This document shows positions 37,601 to 45,994 of a stretch of DNA of 64,000 bases, piece after piece (positions within the stretch are counted from its first letter, which is position 1; every line of letters starts with the position of its first letter). Source of the stretch: Limnoperna fortunei (Eukaryota > Mollusca > Bivalvia > Mytilida > Modiolidae); contig OX104115.1 in NCBI GenBank assembly GCA_944474755.1, forward strand, positions 52,456,648 to 52,520,647. The letters run 5' to 3'. Under the pieces are notes generated by a model that was not told where the DNA came from, made no database searches, and saw nothing but the letters and a program-made list of their open reading frames with translations. The position numbers and the translations under genes are program-made.

Positions 37601-39417
37601 GTTCAAATTAGAAAAAAAACATTACAATACCAGAACTTGCCATGCATAAATAACCATTTAGAAGAAATATTTCTCGTTCCAAACTCTGTACAACGTAAAA
37701 AATCACAGATAACATACAGGGGCCATGTTTTCGAAGATATCTTAGGACTAAGACATGTTCTAAGACCATTTTAGGACAAATCTGTTTCCTAAGTCGTGTC
37801 ACAAGTTATGACAAGTCACAATTTTTATCCTAACTTTAGGAAAACGAAATAGGTGTCCTGAGATGGTCTTAACTGTCCTTAGTGAGTCCTTACTTATGTC
37901 CTAAGACATGTCATAAGACCTATTTATGGATAGTTTCGAAAACATGGTCCCTGGTTCTCAGTTGACATAGGTCCCCCAGAATCCTTTGCGTAAAGACATT
38001 GGAGTACGTCATAACTAATTTAGAGATATGTAAATTAACGTCCACACTGGTCATTCATCACAGGACTCACAATTACGGCTAAACTATTTTCTGGAAGCCA
38101 ATAAATCTAAAATACTAAGAATCTTTAACAAAGGATTTGATATGCCATAAGATTTGACCGTAACATCCAATATCATCAATACATGTATTTAGGCAGGAAG
38201 ATGTTCTACAGTTAATTAGGTGAAAATTTCTACAATATCAAATAACTATGTCTCATTGTTACAGTTTGACTGAGTTATTCTTCAATAGTTTCGTTGTGCA
38301 TAAAATACACTGAAATTGACATATTTCTATTTCATTCCAAGTTTTCATAGAATTTGGTGTTTTTAGTTTTCTCTGTTATATGTATTGTTTGTCTGTGTCT
38401 CTTCGATGCTTGATAAAACAGAACATGCAGATCTGTCTAAAAATTAGTTATAAACATAAAATAATATTAAACATTTTGTTAATATAACAGCCAAAAATGT
38501 ATTTACGCAAAAGAGACGAAGGTTCAAGAAAATATAATTTATACTTCTATTATAAATGTGTACGTACCGGAGTTAGCGTTGTGATCATGAACTATGCCAT
38601 CTGATTATCTTGGTTTAAAAAATTTTTTTTTTCCAAACAAGCTGTTTTCCTATCACTTGGAATTCAACACTAGTAATTAGCTCTTTCTAGTATCTTTCTT
38701 GCAATATTATATATTTATTGTTTTAATAATTTATTTTTTTTTACTATTTTAAGTCATAGGGCCAAGTATAGAACGCTTCTGTAACAATGCACTACATGTT
38801 TTATTTTATGGCAAAGTAACAGAGGTAGAATTTTTTTTCTTTTTTTCGAAATAAATGAATTATAATATGCCACGTGCATAATTAAATATACTTAGATGTT
38901 CGTTGCATGTCACTTGCTCTAAAAATTCCTCGAAATTTGTCTGATCACAAAATTGGTAAATAAACTTATATTATTTGCCTACATATATGAATGTGATTAG
39001 GACCAAAAACTAAATATGAAAACCTGACCCGTCTATAAATATCCTTTTGGATTTGCCAATGCAATAGGTCAGTTTGATTTGTCAATTATGCATATTGGAC
39101 GGATCTAACACGAGGCCAATATGTGATTAGTAAACCTTTCCATACCAATATGTCATATTGAATAGTCAATACGGAATAGGGTAAACGTTGTTCTGTATTG
39201 TAATGGCAGTTTTAATCATTAATTCTAACATGCATATACTGTTGTTTGTCAATAGAATTAGGATGCAAAATGTGAAATTTCGTTAACATAAATATCTTGA
39301 TTTCAATAAAAATGCAACTTTTGTGTGTCTTTTCTTACCTTCGTGTACTATTCTACTGACAGTAAATTGTTTTGAGATACATATAAGCATCCAGGTCCAA
39401 AATATCTTTACGAACAT
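13027..39417 (-). CDS. Membrane-anchored ADAM-type (M12B) zinc metalloprotease with mucin stalk, 19 exons
   Basis: Assembled from splice sites; phases match at all 18 junctions and total 3558 nt, 1185 residues. Exons (plus coordinates, in gene order): 39339-39417, 32387-32598, 30974-31066, 30597-30738, 29720-29855, 29144-29240, 27678-27755, 24907-25064, 24335-24375, 23349-23466, 21356-21520, 19835-19976, 19325-19444, 19106-19157, 18021-18053, 17724-17855, 15278-16924, 14128-14216, 13027-13050. Order: signal peptide; prodomain (about 27-200); catalytic domain (205-440) with HELGHNLGAKHD (380-391) and the Met-turn RFVMAP; ADAMTS-like Cys-rich region (440-540); two Cys modules (556-632); Thr-rich stalk (633-1135); TM helix (1149-1172); 13-residue tail. 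There is no disintegrin domain. Known for the family: zinc proteolysis at the cell surface or matrix. The substrate is unknown. Exons 15 and 19 are the least certain. Confidence 0.82.
13380..13442 (+). pseudogene. Possible Y-box/cold-shock-like relic
   Basis: The plus frame reads EVLGSRVVHCHVQGEVEL and ends after STDYI at TAA. It faintly recalls 'VLG..V..VQGTVKWFN' of Y-box proteins with frame damage. Very tentative; it may be chance. Confidence 0.15.
13746..13812 (+). repeat. tRNA-like sequence, probably a SINE head
   Basis: TTAGCTCAATTGGTAGAG looks like a pol III A box/D arm, and GACTCGATCCTACCA like a B box/T arm. The acceptor stem and anticodon arm do not pair properly, so it is not a functional tRNA. 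Confidence 0.35.
14128..14216 (-). CDS. Exon 18: transmembrane helix
   Basis: Acceptor TTTTTTTTCAG and donor GTAAGA, phase 1 in and phase 0 out. It encodes VIVVVSVVGGVVTATVIIIL followed by CIVKCKAMAK: one hydrophobic helix and a basic stop-transfer. It makes the protease a type I membrane protein. Confidence 0.78.
15278..16924 (-). CDS. Exon 17: Cys module 2 and Thr-rich mucin stalk
   Basis: Acceptor TTTTTTAAAG and donor GTAAGT (the ORF runs on to 15183 in the intron). It opens with CEYGDHTNGCNALDCLRY and VLCCKTC, then about 500 residues of imperfect 10/11-residue repeats of the type TAPQTTTATTT, rich in Thr with Ala, Pro and Gln. Such sequence is expected to be densely O-glycosylated and extended. 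It ends PGPPVNDNRVVI before the TM exon. The long plus-strand Val/Cys ORFs over the same stretch are shadows. Confidence 0.85.
15385..16805. repeat. 30/33-bp minisatellite encoding the mucin stalk
   Basis: Plus-strand units of GTAGTTGTTGCTGT(C/T) with GTTGTTTGTGGTGCT alternate between 30 and 33 bp, so copy changes keep the reading frame. All six frames stay open for long distances because of this composition. The coding strand is almost pure A and C. Confidence 0.9.
17270..17560. repeat. Degenerate single-unit relative of the 25549 element
   Basis: It contains TGTCCTTCTGTCCTTCCATC, TCAGGCCTGTCAGATGTC, TACTTCCTGTTTACCGAC and an end AGCAGGGGTATAC. These parallel the TCAGACCTGTCGGACAAC and GCGGGGGCATC modules of the 25549-26815 array. 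Confidence 0.5.
17724..17855 (-). CDS. Exon 16: Cys module 1 (PLAC-like)
   Basis: Acceptor TTTCTCTGCAG and donor GTAAGT, phase 1-1. It encodes NCVFGDAPSCAVDVLQD and YSVIFCCKICQQY. The pattern C-x3-GD-x3-C ... YS-x2-FCCKIC resembles the PLAC-like end of ADAMTS proteins and repeats at the start of exon 17. Confidence 0.75.
18021..18053 (-). CDS. Possible 33-nt microexon (exon 15)
   Basis: It has donor GTATGT and a weak acceptor ATCAAG, phase 1 in and out, and would encode TLNLVPKDTS. Because 33 is divisible by three, the frame is kept with or without it. Supported by a good donor and matching phase only. Confidence 0.4.
18260..18395. repeat. Imperfect inverted repeat
   Basis: The left arm CAAGAAAGTCTCAAACCCG and the right arm CGGGTTTGAGAATTTCTTG pair around GATATCTTG cores. 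A similar half-copy follows at about 18605-18700. It lies in the intron between exons 14 and 15. Confidence 0.5.
19106..19976 (-). CDS. Exons 12-14: ADAMTS-like cysteine-rich region
   Basis: Exon 12 (19835-19976) contains GQIYSPDEQCQQYENENSSL, and exon 13 (19325-19444) contains CKYMYCEMPDNPGYCS and WEGTTCGNGQ. Exon 14 (19106-19157) contains WCVAGQCCNDT. The pattern 'YSPDEQC ... C..LWC-like ... GT.CG.G.WC..G.C' is that of the ADAMTS cysteine-rich domain. Exon 13 ends at a GC donor (CAG|GCAAGT) instead of GT. Confidence 0.8.
20288..20720 (-). mobile_element. Hairpin-tailed MITE, copy 1
   Basis: Reversed copy of the family also at 31831 and 45995: ACGGAGGCTGTGATTTATCA and its inverted partner form a hairpin. 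It is followed by a body with ACATTGCCGAAACAGCCAG and GGGCTGTTCCAATTACAAAA. No ORF of its own; non-autonomous. It sits in the intron between exons 11 and 12. Confidence 0.75.
21356..29855 (-). CDS. Exons 5-11: M12B catalytic domain
   Basis: Exon 5 (29720-29855) starts the domain with HYKVELLPCCDSAVYNY. Exon 6 (29144-29240) gives WYNKQSAGLSAMEKR and exon 7 (27678-27755) SVPWDIKVVYAGIYIAE. Exon 8 (24907-25064) ends PKYDHAMAFTG. Exon 9 is 41 nt. Exon 10 (23349-23466) ends in HELGH. Exon 11 (21356-21520) continues NLGAKHDGTGNNCSADDRFV with the Met-turn. The three His and the catalytic Glu are intact, so an active enzyme is predicted. The zinc motif is split by an intron just after the third motif residue His384. 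Confidence 0.85.
21740..22270. repeat. 36/72-bp higher-order minisatellite
   Basis: GGGCATATCGAT(C) recurs at 21782, 21854, 21926 and 22001 (72, 72, 75 bp). Each 72-bp unit is two related 36-mers (CTTCCCTAGTAACACCCGTA and CTTCCGTAGTCACACCATGA). Degenerate 36-bp copies continue to about 22270. The ORFs on both strands here are by-products. Confidence 0.85.
25116..25395 (+). repeat. SINE-A, near full length
   Basis: tRNA-like head with A box TGGCCGAGTGGTTTAGG and B box GCGGGTTCGATTC. The body has AATCTTAATTGACAAGGG and AAGGTCGGGGGTTCTCTCC, then GGACGCCATGATATAACTG and an A/C-rich tail. It lies in the intron between exons 7 and 8. Confidence 0.88.
25549..26815. repeat. 167-bp tandem array between TATGCCCCCGC ends
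   Basis: TTTCCGTCAAGCTTTTCTCA recurs at 25641, 25808, 25975, 26142, 26308, 26475 and 26642 (167-bp steps, one 166). The left boundary is TATGCCCCCGC with a GTCC-rich microsatellite; the right is GCGGGGGCATC, its inverse. An element with central tandem repeats and short inverted ends, as in non-autonomous Helentron/MITE-type elements carrying bivalve satellites (my inference). The short ORFs inside are not genes. Confidence 0.85.
26991..27113. mobile_element. 123-bp MITE with 9-bp TSD
   Basis: AATAAATAC flanks it on both sides (26982-26990 and 27114-27122). The arms of about 55 bp pair: CAATCTAATT...CTTTTTGCTCTGGTCGCT against AGCGACCATAGCAAAAAGG...AATTAGACTG. Incomplete relatives lie at about 58815-58915 and 62711-62760. 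Confidence 0.85.
27121..27304 (-). pseudogene. Two relict copies of protease exon 7
   Basis: 27121-27202 aligns along its length with exon 7 (27668-27750) and reads VHYTSISSVPQHLEVLFAGI in frame, but its donor GTAAGC has become GAAAGC and the acceptor AG is gone. 27240-27304 is a shorter copy that keeps the donor and GTCCACTACAAAAGTATTTC but has a deletion with a frameshift. Both are decayed duplicated exons. Confidence 0.75.
27305..27350. repeat. A-rich simple repeat
   Basis: A homopolymeric A run of about 25 bp within an A-rich tract; an (AAT)n run lies just before it at about 27215-27238. Confidence 0.8.
28940..29060. repeat. 60-bp tandem duplication
   Basis: TCGCATTTAGG...GCCTATATTCATATTAGGAC occurs at 28949 and 29009, 60 bp apart, nearly identical. 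It lies in the intron between exons 6 and 7. Confidence 0.8.
30362..30548 (+). repeat. Degenerate SINE-A copy
   Basis: TCTACTATTGATCAGGC, then TTGTCAGTTTTCCAATCGGG, GGACGCCATGACAGAG and AAAAATTGCTGAA are recognisable; the tRNA-like head is mostly lost. Confidence 0.6.
30597..32598 (-). CDS. Exons 2-4: prodomain
   Basis: Exon 2 (32387-32598) encodes PVTITLVDDGSDYVRQKREA and KLHFNISSHKRFIEINLERN. Exon 3 (30974-31066) encodes ETTFYTDIDQTAAIGVQCAD. Exon 4 (30597-30738) encodes NGYITIDGLHHIIRPR. This is the layout of the reprolysin-family propeptide. An RQKR basic site is at residues 42-45, near the N-terminal end; I see no basic cleavage site at the expected border with the catalytic domain, so activation may use another site. 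Confidence 0.78.
31831..32280 (+). mobile_element. Hairpin-tailed MITE, copy 2
   Basis: It starts TTAAGAAATAATTTACGGAG. The hairpin arms (GGTTTATCATTGTTTTACAA and TTGTAAAATAATGATAAATC) are followed by the body TCATTTCCGCCATTAACC and a GGTCCCAAAGCCGTATTAGA end. Same structure as at 45995. Confidence 0.78.
32688..33305. mobile_element. 618-bp foldback element with 6-bp TSD
   Basis: TAATTC flanks it (32682-32687, 33306-33311). The ends TATGGTGGCATATATCTGCC and GGCAGATATATGCCACCATA are perfect inverse copies, and the arms extend to the centre. Inside are many copies of TCTGACAAGTAGACTTATTT in both orientations. No coding capacity. Confidence 0.9.
33650..34015. repeat. 39-44-bp GC-rich tandem repeat, about 9 copies
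   Basis: CAGTGCTTACTCGTCCGGAG with TACCTGAGAGC recurs at 33731, 33771, 33810, 33854, 33897, 33936 and 33975. Both strands are open in several frames through repetition; no gene is inferred. Confidence 0.85.
34553..34624. repeat. (CT)n microsatellite
   Basis: Uninterrupted CT repeat of about 72 bp, giving spurious Ser/Leu or Arg/Glu ORFs. It sits just before a SINE-B copy. Confidence 0.95.
34640..34860 (+). repeat. SINE-B copy
   Basis: It shares CTCATTGTAGCCGCTACAAA and GTTCTGAATTTAGCTGAAAT and TGCTCGCTAGACGTAAG with the element at 45148, in the same order. No (CAAT)n tail is left. Confidence 0.65.
36786..37339. mobile_element. Foldback element full of AATTCGTTATAACGAATT
   Basis: Inverse ends: GCGGAAGATTCTTTAGGTCC on the left and GGTCCTAAAGAAGCTTCCGT on the right. 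Both arms carry many variants of an 18-bp palindrome; the centre (about 36995-37150) is unique. The minus-strand ORF at 36924-37163 lies within it and is not supported. Confidence 0.75.
37717..37953. mobile_element. 237-bp MITE with CAGGG ends
   Basis: CAGGGGCCATGTTTTCGAA on the left and TTCGAAAACATGGTCCCTG on the right are inverse copies. The interior is rich in CCTAAGACATGTC-like palindromes. CAGGG ends recall hAT-type elements; no 8-bp duplication was seen. Confidence 0.7.
39339..39417 (-). CDS. Exon 1: start codon and signal peptide
   Basis: ATG at 39417, then MFVKIFWTWMLICIS, a hydrophobic signal sequence, and donor GAAG|GTAAGA. It ends in phase 1, and the split codon completes as Glu with exon 2. 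The 6.7-kb first intron is the longest of the gene. Confidence 0.7.
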
Positions 39418-39884
39418 AATTTGTATTTTAATTGGAAGTGTTGCGCGGACGTCCTCCTCAATATGTTCGTATGTTTTTCAAACTGTATATTAACAACGAA
39501 AACCGCACTTAAATTAGGGTTAATTAGCCATGTATGACGGAATGACAGCCTCTGATTTGTTTTTAAATTTAGAAATTTTGATGAAAAACGTCATAACTAA
39601 ACTTTTTAATTTTTACATTAACATAATATTTTAATCGTTTTTAATATTTTTAAAAATTTAAGTACCAATTTTCGTAGGCTACATCACAAAGATCTTTATC
39701 ATTTTTATGTTGATATTTTTGTTATTTTTACTGACTCTGAAATGGAATTAAATATAGATTGTGTAACTGTGCAATGTACTTGTTAACATTCTTTCTAGAA
39801 ACAGTCATATATTTTAATAAGTGTGAATTTGGTGCTGAACATTATATATGTCTACAAATTACTAGTAAACACAAAACTGTAGAA

Positions 39885-40135
39885 GTTTGTTTGTTTGTTT
39901 GTTGTATGGTGTTTAACGCCACTTTCAGCATTTATTCAGCTATATTGCGTCCAGTTTTTATCGAGAGAAGAAGCTGGAGAACCCAGAGAAACAACAGACC
40001 TTTAGTAGGAAAACGGGATATCCTTGTCGATATAAGATTGGAGTCGAGCGCATCATGTCCGCAGTGAGACTCGAATCCGCAATCTTAGTGATGACAAACC
40101 ACGTGATCAATAATACCTTAATCTCTGGGCCTCCG
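39885..40135 (-). repeat. SINE-A, near full length, reversed
   Basis: It reads GGTGTTTAACGCCACTTTCA to CACGTGATCAATAATACC on the plus strand, that is, tail to tRNA-like head. About 66 bp flanking it on the left (ending GTAGAAG at 39886) recur on the right (40150-40217). Confidence 0.85.
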
Positions 40136-40737
40136 ATGCTCCTATTTTCATGAGTTAGTGTGAATTTGAAGTTGACAAGTATATTTGTCTACAAATTAAA
40201 CACAAAACCGTAGAAGCACACCAAATTAATCACACCATTGTGGTGCTGTGACAGTAACGTCACACTGCTTCAAATTACCTGCATACTCCCGCTGAATTAA
40301 ATAATTGAAGATAACAGAATTAAAAAGACACAATCCAAGAAAAAATTACAAAGCTATGGCCACAGACACAGCCATTTGGGGTCAGGATAACCTTTTTATG
40401 GAACAAAAGGCAATAAATAAGTTTACAGTGTGCATTCACTCGTTTGGTAACTAGTCTCATATACATGTCTCATTGCGAAATATTGCCCCCAGAAATTTTT
40501 TTTTCTCTTTGTTGTTATATAATAAAGAGAAGATATCCTGCTTCACTTATGTGTCACTTATGGTCGTAACCGTTGGTGTGAGGTTCCGAATGAAACTGGG
40601 GAAACGGATTGATGTTACAAGGCCAGAAAACATTATATTTAATAGACAAAATCATACAATCAATAATTAACCAACTGTATTGTTTGTCTTGCTTGTTTGG
40701 TTGGTTTGCGTTTCCACCACCTTCATTAATTTTTTTC

Positions 40738-40805
40738 ACGGCGTCAAGTTGTTATTTGGGAGAGGAAGCAGGAATACCCGGTGAAAACCCCAAACCTTCG
40801 ACAAA
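40738..40805 (-). repeat. SINE-A fragment
   Basis: ACGGCGTCAAGTTGTTATTT, GGAGAGGAAGC and CCCGGTGAAAACCCCAAACC match the reversed middle part of SINE-A. Confidence 0.55.
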
Positions 40806-40957
40806 ATAACAAAAATAACACTTTTTAACGGTAAATATCTTATAATATGTCCGTTACTATGTATAATGTCTACCCAAACCTTCCACAAAATAAAAAAAAT
40901 CAACGAACACTTTTTTACTGTTAATATCTTATAATATGCCAGTTACTATGTATAATA
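40790..40957. repeat. 84-bp tandem duplication
   Basis: CCAAACCTTC at 40790 and 40874 starts two copies that both run through ATCTTATAATATG and GTTACTATGTATAAT. The first copy begins inside a SINE fragment. Confidence 0.7.
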
Positions 40958-41159
40958 TCTACAATTCAGTCGTATCCAGAATCCTGCAAGTCTATCCGGA
41001 AAGTGAGAAGTTTAAAATTTATGTCCATGCAATAAATTTTTACTGAATGTTAACTCCAATGAATATGTTGAATTGCGAGTGATGTTCATTAATTTCCCAT
41101 GCAAGGAAAATAAAGTTAATTAAATTTTAACTACCAAAAATCGAAAGCTTGTCCACCAC

Positions 41160-41240
41160 TGGTGGACCACACACACACACGCACACCCTCTCGCACACAC
41201 CCTCACACACACACCCATCCCCCACCCCCACACACAGCTT
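41160..41240. repeat. CA-rich simple sequence
   Basis: CACACA runs mixed with CCCTCA and CCCCCAC. The His/Pro-rich ORF over it is not a gene. Confidence 0.85.
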
Positions 41241-42215
41241 AAAGGTGCTAAAATACATAATAAAAGAACATCTAGACTCTATTATGGAAATGATGCAAAT
41301 GTCTAGGTCAACATTTACCTTTGAGATCTGTTCATCTTTTAGTGCCTTTCTGACTATCTCAATGATAGTTTGAATTGTTTAAGATATATGTCTAAGGTGT
41401 CTTCATGATACATGCGTTTTAGTTTACTGCCGAAGCGTTTTGATAAACTCGCCAACCCGACCTATTTCTAGACCGCTAGTGAACTCGATGGAATCAACAT
41501 TTTCGTTGCAGCATTGCGAACGACTTTCAGAACAGAACAATCTCCACTATGAATCTACGATTAAAAATTCTCGTTCGGCGGATTTGATATATATCTCTCG
41601 TTAATCGTACATTTTCTTCCTGTCTAAAGAAGTGTTGTATGTTAGTGTGTGTTTTATGTGTTTGTGTGAAAGAGTTATTCCCCTTTTCCATCTGTCAGTA
41701 TTTTGTAACTATGACATCATCTCTTTCTTGATGGATATAAATGTGTTTTTGTTTGTCCGCCCTTAAATCTGAGCCATCCCGCCGTTGTGAACATTCCCCA
41801 AAGTCCGTAACATGGTATAGAACATTCCCCAAAGTGCTCAATTTCAAACGATTTTATGGAATTTTAGCTTGATTCCTCAGATATTTTGAACTTTAAAAGT
41901 TTGGAACTATTTGGACCTCGTTTGAACTTGTGCATCGTTTAGTGACATGTTAGAATTTTACATTTTTAAATCTGATGAAATTTATGACTTGCATTTTATA
42001 TTATTTAGAATATAAACTTCTGGAAATTGTACAATATTTTCCTTGTAAGTTCACCTTTGGATTTTGATAACTTTTACATTTTCGTTTGAATTATGAAAAG
42101 TACATGTAGTTTCCTGTTTTGACTGCCGTTTATGATGTATTTTAAATTATTCGGTAAAAGTTTAAAACCAGAACCAGACCTGTTTTTAATGCATCCTGTC
42201 AATGATCTGGGGACG

Positions 42216-42475
42216 TCGGTGTCCTAGGGGTTAAGGTAGTCTGTCTACTATTGATCACGTGGTAAGTCAACACTGAGATTGCGGGTTCGAGTCTCATTGC
42301 GGACAGGGTGTATTAATTCGATTTCAATCTTAATTGACAAGGATTGTCAGATTTCCTGCCGCAGGTCGGGGGTTTTCTCCGGTAGTCCGGCTTCCTCTTC
42401 AAATAAAAACTGGACGCCATGATAAAGCTGAAAAATTGCTGAAAGTGGCGTTTAAACATCAAACACAAGAACCTC
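42216..42475 (+). repeat. SINE-A, near full length
   Basis: The head has GGTTAAGGTAGTCTGTCTAC and TTGCGGGTTCGAGTCTC, and the body AGGTCGGGGGTTTTCTCC and TGGACGCCATGATAAAGCTG. AATGATC lies just before (about 42205) and after the tail (42482), a possible 7-bp target duplication. Confidence 0.85.
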
Positions 42476-44642
42476 ATCAAGAATGATCAACATGCGCCTG
42501 TTTTAATACTGATAATTTGAAGTTCAAGAATTTTGAGCGGTAAATAAATTATGTCAGTATATTATATATATATTTATGCCGATTTTACGGTTGTTAAAGA
42601 AATCGAAATTATGACAATTTAAAAGTATAAAAGAAATTCAAGTAACATTTCAGAAAGTAAATTGTGTTCCTTGTCCAAAATGCGGAGGGGGGACATTTGT
42701 CTACGTGTAGCAATATTGCTACCAGCAAACCAGCTAAATATGATAAAAACAATCTGATCGCCGTACTAATAGAAGAAAGTACCTCTTGTTATTTAAATAT
42801 ATACAATTGAATGTATGCAGTTGATTGTGCTGCTCTTGATGCGCGTCATGATTGACAAATAAAATGTCTAGGTAAGTTTAGTTTAGTTTAGGTCCATTCT
42901 TTTCTTTCTAATTCCATTCTATTCTACTGAGTTCTATTATATTCTATTGAAATCATGAGTTCGAAAGTGTATTTGTCTAACGCGGAAGTGTGCTATAAAT
43001 TTAACTTTTCAAATGAATTTGTACTTTAGATTAGATAATTCAATTACCTGAATGTATATCAATTAAAAATATACAGTCAATGCATTTAAGCTACTTTTAT
43101 ATGATAATTGTAGGGATACATCTAAGATTCAATGAAGCGTGATATGCCGCGAGGGTGATATTTTAACAACAAAGATATATAAAATTGTTTTATTTATCGA
43201 AGTAGATTCTAAGGGGATTGACATTAGTTATATATAAGGGTAGATTTAAAAAATAATTCTCTAAAAGTTAACAATCCGATAAATAGTATATTAGCGATTT
43301 GACCTTGATCATTTAAAACATTTGAAAACGAAAATTAGCAGTATATAACCGTATCAATTAGGAAATGTACGCATGTGAAATAGTCATTATGACTTCAATG
43401 GGAACGTCAGTAACAATCAGTAAGATTGGGTAAGCGTATTTGCAAGCATCACCCGTCGTCCCAATTATGTATATCCAGTCCGGGAATAGCGGAAAGACAC
43501 ATTCTCTCTGAGTAAGGATATGCGTTCACATACTCGAATTTCCTTCTAAAAATTCAGCTATTTGCCTTCATTATTTCATCCAGTAATGTAAATAAAGAAT
43601 CCAAAGCGAAGTGTACTGTTAAAAAAAATGCATTTATTATTTCTCAATAATAATTATACACTGTACATGCGTTTTAACCAAATACCGTCTGTTTAACGGT
43701 ACACAGCGCAAGACATTTTCAATTGCGAAACTTCAGTGTACGGCCATACAATTTTGTATGTCCCTTCTGTGTAAGTTCTTACACCAGACTGTAGATACTT
43801 AATGTCAAGTTCACAAATATATATATTTTAATGTATCACCTAGTTTGGATTATTCCATGATTGCAGTGGGTTCGATATTCAGTCGTAGAAACAATAAATT
43901 AAAATTTAAAAAGATATAGGACTATTCTGCAAATTCCGGAGGAATTCAATAGTTCTTTCATTTCGTTTGTTTGCTTGTTTGTGTGTATATTTAATTGTAT
44001 GTGTGTTTGCCGTCAAATAAAGACATAAAACTTGAAAAGTTCTTTATATGACGACAAGCAAATAGTGAGTGACGCTATTTTTTCAATAAAATCTACATAA
44101 TAGCCAGTAAAAAATATCTCCGTGGTAACGTTGAAGAATTGTAATTTCCATTGGATTTATTTTCACACGTGCAGTCAATAAAAGTCATAATCATCCTTAT
44201 GGACACCATAGCAAAAATGTCTACAATCACTCTCAGGAACAATTAGTTAAATTGAAAATGGAAACACTTATGTGACAAAGAGGTGTTAAATCTGTCATGG
44301 CATTAACATTATTTTAAGAGTTAACACTAAATGTAAAACAATGGATAGATAATTTGCAGTCAAAAATTAAATATATCCCTTTGTTGTTTTGGTATTAAAT
44401 GTAAAATTGTAAACAGCTGAAAAAGATTACTATTTCTAGTAATAGTCAATTTTACGAAAATAAATATTTATTTACACAGTTTCCAAATTGTCAATATGAC
44501 AATACACACAACATTAATAAATAACTCACAAATGTCGTAGATAGGATTTAGATATTAGTATCATCGGGCATGTTTTTGGAAAAAAAACGGAGATTTTTCC
44601 TCGAATGATGGAAATGTTAGAAGTCGGTTTGCCTATGACCTT

Positions 44643-44790
44643 GTTGAGCAGGGTATACTGTACTCCAATTTTAATTGACAAGGAATTCCAGTTTTCTACC
44701 AACGGTTGGGTGTTTTCTCAATAAAACGCCATGATATAGCCGGAAAACTGATGAAAGTGGCGTTATACACCATTAAAATCAAAAACCAAA
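44643..44790 (+). repeat. SINE-A fragment
   Basis: TCCAATTTTAATTGACAAGG, GTTGGGTGTTTTCTCAATAA, CGCCATGATATAGCCGG and AAAGTGGCGTTATACACC match the SINE-A body; the head is missing. Confidence 0.65.
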
Positions 44791-45147
44791 TCCTTGTTTG
44801 CCCACTTTTTAATGAAGGTTTATAAAACCACAGACTGTTTTGTTTTCTTTTAGATCTTTATTTCATACTTCTTATAGTTTTATTTCTAACTTGTAGTAAT
44901 TTTTGAGCATGAGATAAGTAAATTAAATGATTTCATGAAAGAAGTGTTTGATTACAGAGTATATAAGATAAAGGTATAATGACTTTTTATGAAAGAAAAA
45001 AGTAAAACTACAATTTATTTTTTTAATGTAAAAGTATAAAAAAATATACATATATGGTAAAGCGATTTTCTCATACTAAATGTTGATCTTGTTTTGAACG
45101 GAAGTGTACGTTAGGAAAATTTCATTTTTGTCTATTCGAAATCCTTC

Positions 45148-45447
45148 AAGGTCATAATACGGAAAGCCTGACCGCGGACTGTAGTGGGTAACTTGTTTGG
45201 AGAGTGCCACCATCCTTGCACGATAAAGACCCCTTTTGTAGATTTCGAAAAAGAGTAGGCTCATTGTAGCCGCTACAAAAAGCTAAATTTTCCGCTCCTA
45301 TACCCAAAACACCATACCTTTTCAGTGGCAGTCAAAATAGTATTTCCTAGTACCCATCCCACCCCCATTTTCCGTTGATTTATTGTTTGTTTACTTGTTC
45401 CCGTCCTGAATATAGCTGAAATAATGCTCGCTGGATGTTAAGCAGAC

Positions 45448-45517
<70 letters not shown>
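45148..45517 (+). repeat. SINE-B insertion with 12-bp TSD and (CAAT)n tail
   Basis: TCGAAATCCTTC flanks it at 45136-45147 and 45518-45529. It contains CACCATCCTTGCACGATAAA, CTCATTGTAGCCGCTACAAA and TCCTGAATATAGCTGAAAT, and ends in (CAAT)n. The minus-strand ORF at 45076-45264 is the SINE read backwards plus target sequence. Confidence 0.85.
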
Positions 45518-45520
<3 letters not shown>

Positions 45521-45994
45521 AAATCCTTCGGTTTATGTGGTCTGCAGTTGAGGTGCGAAAAGTCTCGTAGTTTGTCCGAATACCATTGTACGTTACAAAA
45601 GCAGACGAACGTTTAAAAACAACATTAGACCCATTTTGAAACAAAAATGACTGACTTCCTATGGAAAATCGCTTTAACTAAATGGAAAAACCGCCACATT
45701 CAAAACTGTGGAAAATAATTGTTGATTTCAAAAAATGGTCATCCTTATCGTGTCAAGAATAGTCGCAACAACAGCATTTACTGGAAATGTACTATGACCG
45801 ACCATCCCCCGAATGGAGCGTAGCAGAACAAGTAAAAAAAAAGAAAAATAATCCATCAAGAGTTTTGAACTTCTGAAAAGTACAGGAAAATACCTATTTC
45901 TTCCCTAAATCAACAATTTTTACATTGCAATATCCGATAGACTCTCCATTGTTAGTATCGGACATCCAATCAGAGCCTAAAAAACAAGAACGAT

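Noticed and set aside
45076..45264. Minus-strand ORF ending in DKNEIFLTYTSVQNKINI
   Set aside because: Its first part is the SINE-B head read backwards, which shares the target duplication; no homologous protein is recognised.
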